From assembly GCF_040436345.1 (NCBI RefSeq), contig NC_133230.1, forward strand, positions 3,431,297 through 3,495,296: a stretch of 64,000 nucleotides of DNA, written 5' to 3'. Below are positions 61,175 to 64,000 of the stretch, piece by piece (within the stretch, counting starts at the first letter, position 1; each line of letters opens with the position of its first letter). A program made the translations under genes and the position numbers. Below the pieces are notes generated by a model. The model made no database searches. It was not told the DNA's origin and saw nothing but the letters and a program-made list of their open reading frames with translations. Source of the DNA: Pagrus major. Its lineage: Eukaryota > Chordata > Actinopteri > Spariformes > Sparidae.

Positions 61175-63873
61175 AGCCCTCCCTCCTGCAGGTGTGGGCG
61201 TTGGATAGAAGAGATGCAGAGCGAGGCGGTGCAGCGGCGGCGGCGGCGGCGGCAGCAGCAGCTCTGAGCTCAGCGTTCGCTCTTTCAGCTGCAAACTGTT
61301 TGGGTTTGGAGAGCGACTGAGCGTGGTTGACTTAATTTGATTGTTTTTATCTGTGCATTTCATTTTAAAGCCAAGCAAGCAAGCAAGCAAGCAAAGCGTA
61401 GGCAGTGAGCTTGAATCTGCGCGCCTGACAGCTCCTAACGTTTACAAAAACAACACACACAAAAAAAAACAAAAAAAAAATGCATTCCCTGCATTTTAGC
61501 CTTTTTATTCTCTCGGATGCCAAAAACTCTTCGACACAATCTCGTACGACAGACGAGCGCTCAGCCTGTTGAACTGTGATTCTAGTTTGCCAAGATCTCG
61601 ATTCTTGTGTGCCTTAACGTGACCACCAGGAGGGCGGCCGGTGATGAAATAACCCTAAATCCGCTCTCGAAAGTCTTCCGATTTAATTATTCGGGGGGTT
61701 TTAAAAAAAACTGACACCACTCGCAGGTTTTTCATTAACATCTTCCGTTTATTTTTTGTTTTTATTTTTATTATCGTGACAATCAAGTTTGACAGCTGCA
61801 GTCGTAAATTTGTGAAGGACCGACCCCCCCCCGAGGCTGCTGCTCCTTTTAACACACGTCGCCCTCAAAGTCGGACTGACGGGGCGTCGCGGCTAAACTA
61901 TCGCGCTGGTTTTTTAATTTAAAACCTGCAGAAATGATGACAAATTAAATCTGGGGAGCTTTAAGTCCCGTTTTACACCCAGAGTTAGTATAATTTATTG
62001 TTTTATTCTTGTTTTTATTTCTCCTTGTACTTGATTTTAATGGAATAGTCTTAGGTAATCATTGCAGTTTTTATTGGCTTCTTCTGCTATCGAATATGAT
62101 AATAAAGGAAATGTTTCTGCTGGATTATGGGTGTGAAGCTAGCATCATGAAACTACAGTATATATATCTTAGCTTGAAGTTTACTTCGTATTATGTTTGA
62201 GGCTTAGTGCTCTAGAGCACTTAAAATCGTTTAACTTTCCTTTTACTTTATCGACGGAAGAGGTTTTTAGAGTTGAATTTAAAGAAAAAAAATGTAAATA
62301 CTATAAAAAATCATTTGCTATTCAATTTATTCTCTTGATTTTAAGAAGTGATTTGTTTTATCGGTAGTGTGGTTTCTTTTTTTTTTTGAGTGTGTTCTAG
62401 GTTAAAGCGATGCATGTTAATGCCTTGAGTCTTGAATTGTAAAATGCAAAAAAATATAAAATAACAGTTGATTGTATGAACGCGTCTGTGTGATCTGTCC
62501 TACTTTCTCTCTCCCGTACCTTTCTGATATTCTCTGGTGTTGCTGAGGGCGACTCATCGAGCCTGATCAGCAGGTTTTTGCTCCCAACAACAGCTGAGGG
62601 CGTCTCGTCACTCAGATCAAAAGCCGCCTGAGGATCTCGGTCGATTGTAAATCTAAAGTACCATCGAGTGCTTATCTCTGACGGAGTAAACAAGCAGCAC
62701 AGAGGAAAAGGTGTTGACATAAAGTGTGCAAATAGCGTACAGATAACAGCGTCACGGGGGGAACAGGAGAAAGTGTTGGGTAAACACCAGAGACACTATA
62801 ATAAAACATCCAGTGAAGCATTTGAGATTAAAAACAGCAAAACAATGTCTTATTTAAAGGAAAAATGTCATTTATTGTGATAGAAATGACTTAATATTTA
62901 AGAAACGTGACACTAACAGATGAGGAAACAGACAACCAGTCAGTAAACATGTGAAGAAGTGTGTAAAGTGTTTAAATTTGTGGGTTTTATGTTGTTTTAT
63001 TGCATTTAAATGGCAGTTTGTGACACTACGGGTCCCGCAGAGGGACAAAAAGCAGCAACGCACAAAGTCTCAACTTAGAGCAGAGGTGGGCGGGTGTTTT
63101 GCCTCCTTCAGGTGCCCCTCGTAAATCTGAAACCTGAATAAGATGTGGATCTTTATGGGGCTTTCAGGTGCTCTTCTGTCTTTAAAAGGTCTCTGGTGCG
63201 TTTTTGTTCAAATTCAACCAAATTTTAAATATTAAATTTATATTTTCTGATGTGTGTGTATTTAGAGAAATACAATAGATACAAATATACAATTCCTGTA
63301 TTATATCCCCCTTATATCCCTTGGTGTCCCTGCACAACCTATTTTATCTTATCTTAGTTTATGTTATCTGCAAATACAACCGATGTCACTTAAAGTATTT
63401 TTTTGCTCACTATGATGAAATTTTAGGACAGTTGGGGGAAACAGTGGGGTATTGATTTCAATAAACAAGTTTTAAATGTAGGCTTATTGGCAAATAATCA
63501 ATTAACTAGCTGACAAGGAGTTTTATAGTCAAATAAGTAATTTAAATTAAAAATATAATTGGTTCCTGCTTCTCAAATGTTTCTTTTTTTTAGACTTTGT
63601 AATAGTAAACAGTGAGACAGAAGACGATATCTTTGGATTTTGGACTTTTGTTGACATGCAAAATGTCACTTTGTCTCCAAAAAGCTTCCTGCTGATGAAA
63701 TGTCATGCCATGTGATGGGACGGTGTTTTTTAAAAAATTTTTTTTCTTCCATTGCACCAAGGAACAAGAACACGATGTGACAACACGTTTCGCTCAACTA
63801 GTGGTTCCTGCTATTCCCGACGGGCCGTGAACGCAGCAGCGGGCCAGGGGCGGGTAGGCGCTAACCGAGCAGT
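61175..63873 (+). other. larp1b 3' UTR and intergenic stretch to the PGRMC2-like gene
   Basis: No further gene is supported. The region begins with a GGC/GCA repeat (61224-61260), an AAGC tetranucleotide run (61371-61394) and then AT-rich 3' UTR-like sequence. AATAAA signals at 62101-62106 and 62800-62805 are candidate larp1b ends. GC content rises again from about 63820 as the next promoter begins. Confidence 0.55.
62101..62106 (+). terminator. Candidate larp1b polyadenylation signal
   Basis: AATAAA about 930 bases after the larp1b stop; a later signal is at 62800-62805. Either could be used. Confidence 0.4.
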
Positions 63874-64000
63874 ATGGCGGACGATGGAGACAGTTCGAGC
63901 GGACCAGTCGACACAAGCGGCGGGCAGGCGGCGGCGGACGAGTCGGACGGGCTCGGCCTCGGCGCGATGTTGCTGAATATCGGCATTCTGGTTCTGGTGG
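63874..64000 (+). CDS. pgrmc2: Membrane-associated progesterone receptor component 2-like, N-terminal fragment
   Basis: The first 42 codons are present; the window edge cuts the rest. PGRMC2 is an ER and nuclear-envelope membrane protein with a cytochrome b5-like haem-binding domain, involved in haem transport and steroid biology. The fragment opens MADDGDSSSGPVDTSGGQAA, an acidic, Ser/Gly-rich lead, then GAMLLNIGILVLV, the start of a transmembrane helix matching human PGRMC2 (MLLNVALVALV). The haem domain is not visible, so the call rests on this match and on synteny: human PGRMC2 also lies next to LARP1B. A short GC-rich segment with a GGGGCGGG box precedes the start. Confidence 0.75.
   Translation, partial: MADDGDSSSGPVDTSGGQAAADESDGLGLGAMLLNIGILVLV

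Overview
The window is vertebrate nuclear DNA, almost certainly from a ray-finned (probably percomorph) fish. Genes are split by GT-AG introns, promoters are CpG-rich, and intergenic and intronic DNA is full of short dispersed elements typical of teleosts: 'AGTACTTTTACTTGAGTA'-type repeats, 'ATTAATCGATTAGT'-type repeats, small inverted-repeat elements and LINE 3' tails. Proteins match human families closely. I found no bacterial, viral, CRISPR or operon-like features, and no tRNA or rRNA gene.

Layout. (1) 1-16.8 kb, minus strand: two SERTA-domain genes side by side, a SERTAD1/2/3-type gene (CDS 3863-4645) and cdca4 (CDS 12084-13016). Each has one coding exon and a separate CpG-island 5' non-coding exon. 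(2) 16.8-21.5 kb: gene-free DNA with repeats, a LINE tail and a clean 161-bp inverted-repeat element. (3) 21.7-25.7 kb, plus strand: ahsa1, the Hsp90 co-chaperone Aha1, in nine exons (339 aa). (4) 27.1-29.4 kb, minus strand: a short, divergent DRAP1-like histone-fold gene in six exons (150 aa), tail-to-tail with ahsa1. (5) 30.5-35.8 kb, plus strand: a single-domain, secreted or membrane-tethered phospholipase B1-like GDSL lipase in sixteen exons (413 aa), head-to-head with the DRAP1-like gene. (6) 36.1-37.4 kb: a three-copy tandem repeat carrying long TTC tracts. (7) 37.9-61.2 kb, plus strand: a complete LARP1-family gene in at least nineteen exons (1075 aa), called larp1b. (8) 63.87 kb to the edge: the start of a membrane protein that fits PGRMC2. 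The larp1b-PGRMC2 neighbour pair also occurs in human, which supports both calls.

The genes do not form one pathway. They cover transcription co-regulation (SERTA proteins, DRAP1-like), protein folding (Aha1), lipid hydrolysis (PLB1-like), cap/5'TOP mRNA translation control (LARP1B) and haem/steroid-related membrane biology (PGRMC2). I joined exons by eye: every junction uses GT-AG, phases are compatible, and each full chain closes in frame, but no transcript data were available. The least ordinary items are the DRAP1-like paralog without the usual tail, the one-repeat PLB1-like enzyme with a GPI-signal-like C-terminus, the SERTA gene pair, several consensus-like regulatory sites (CTCF, HSF1, ZNF143), and three structural DNA elements. 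I did not see a clearly new biological system.
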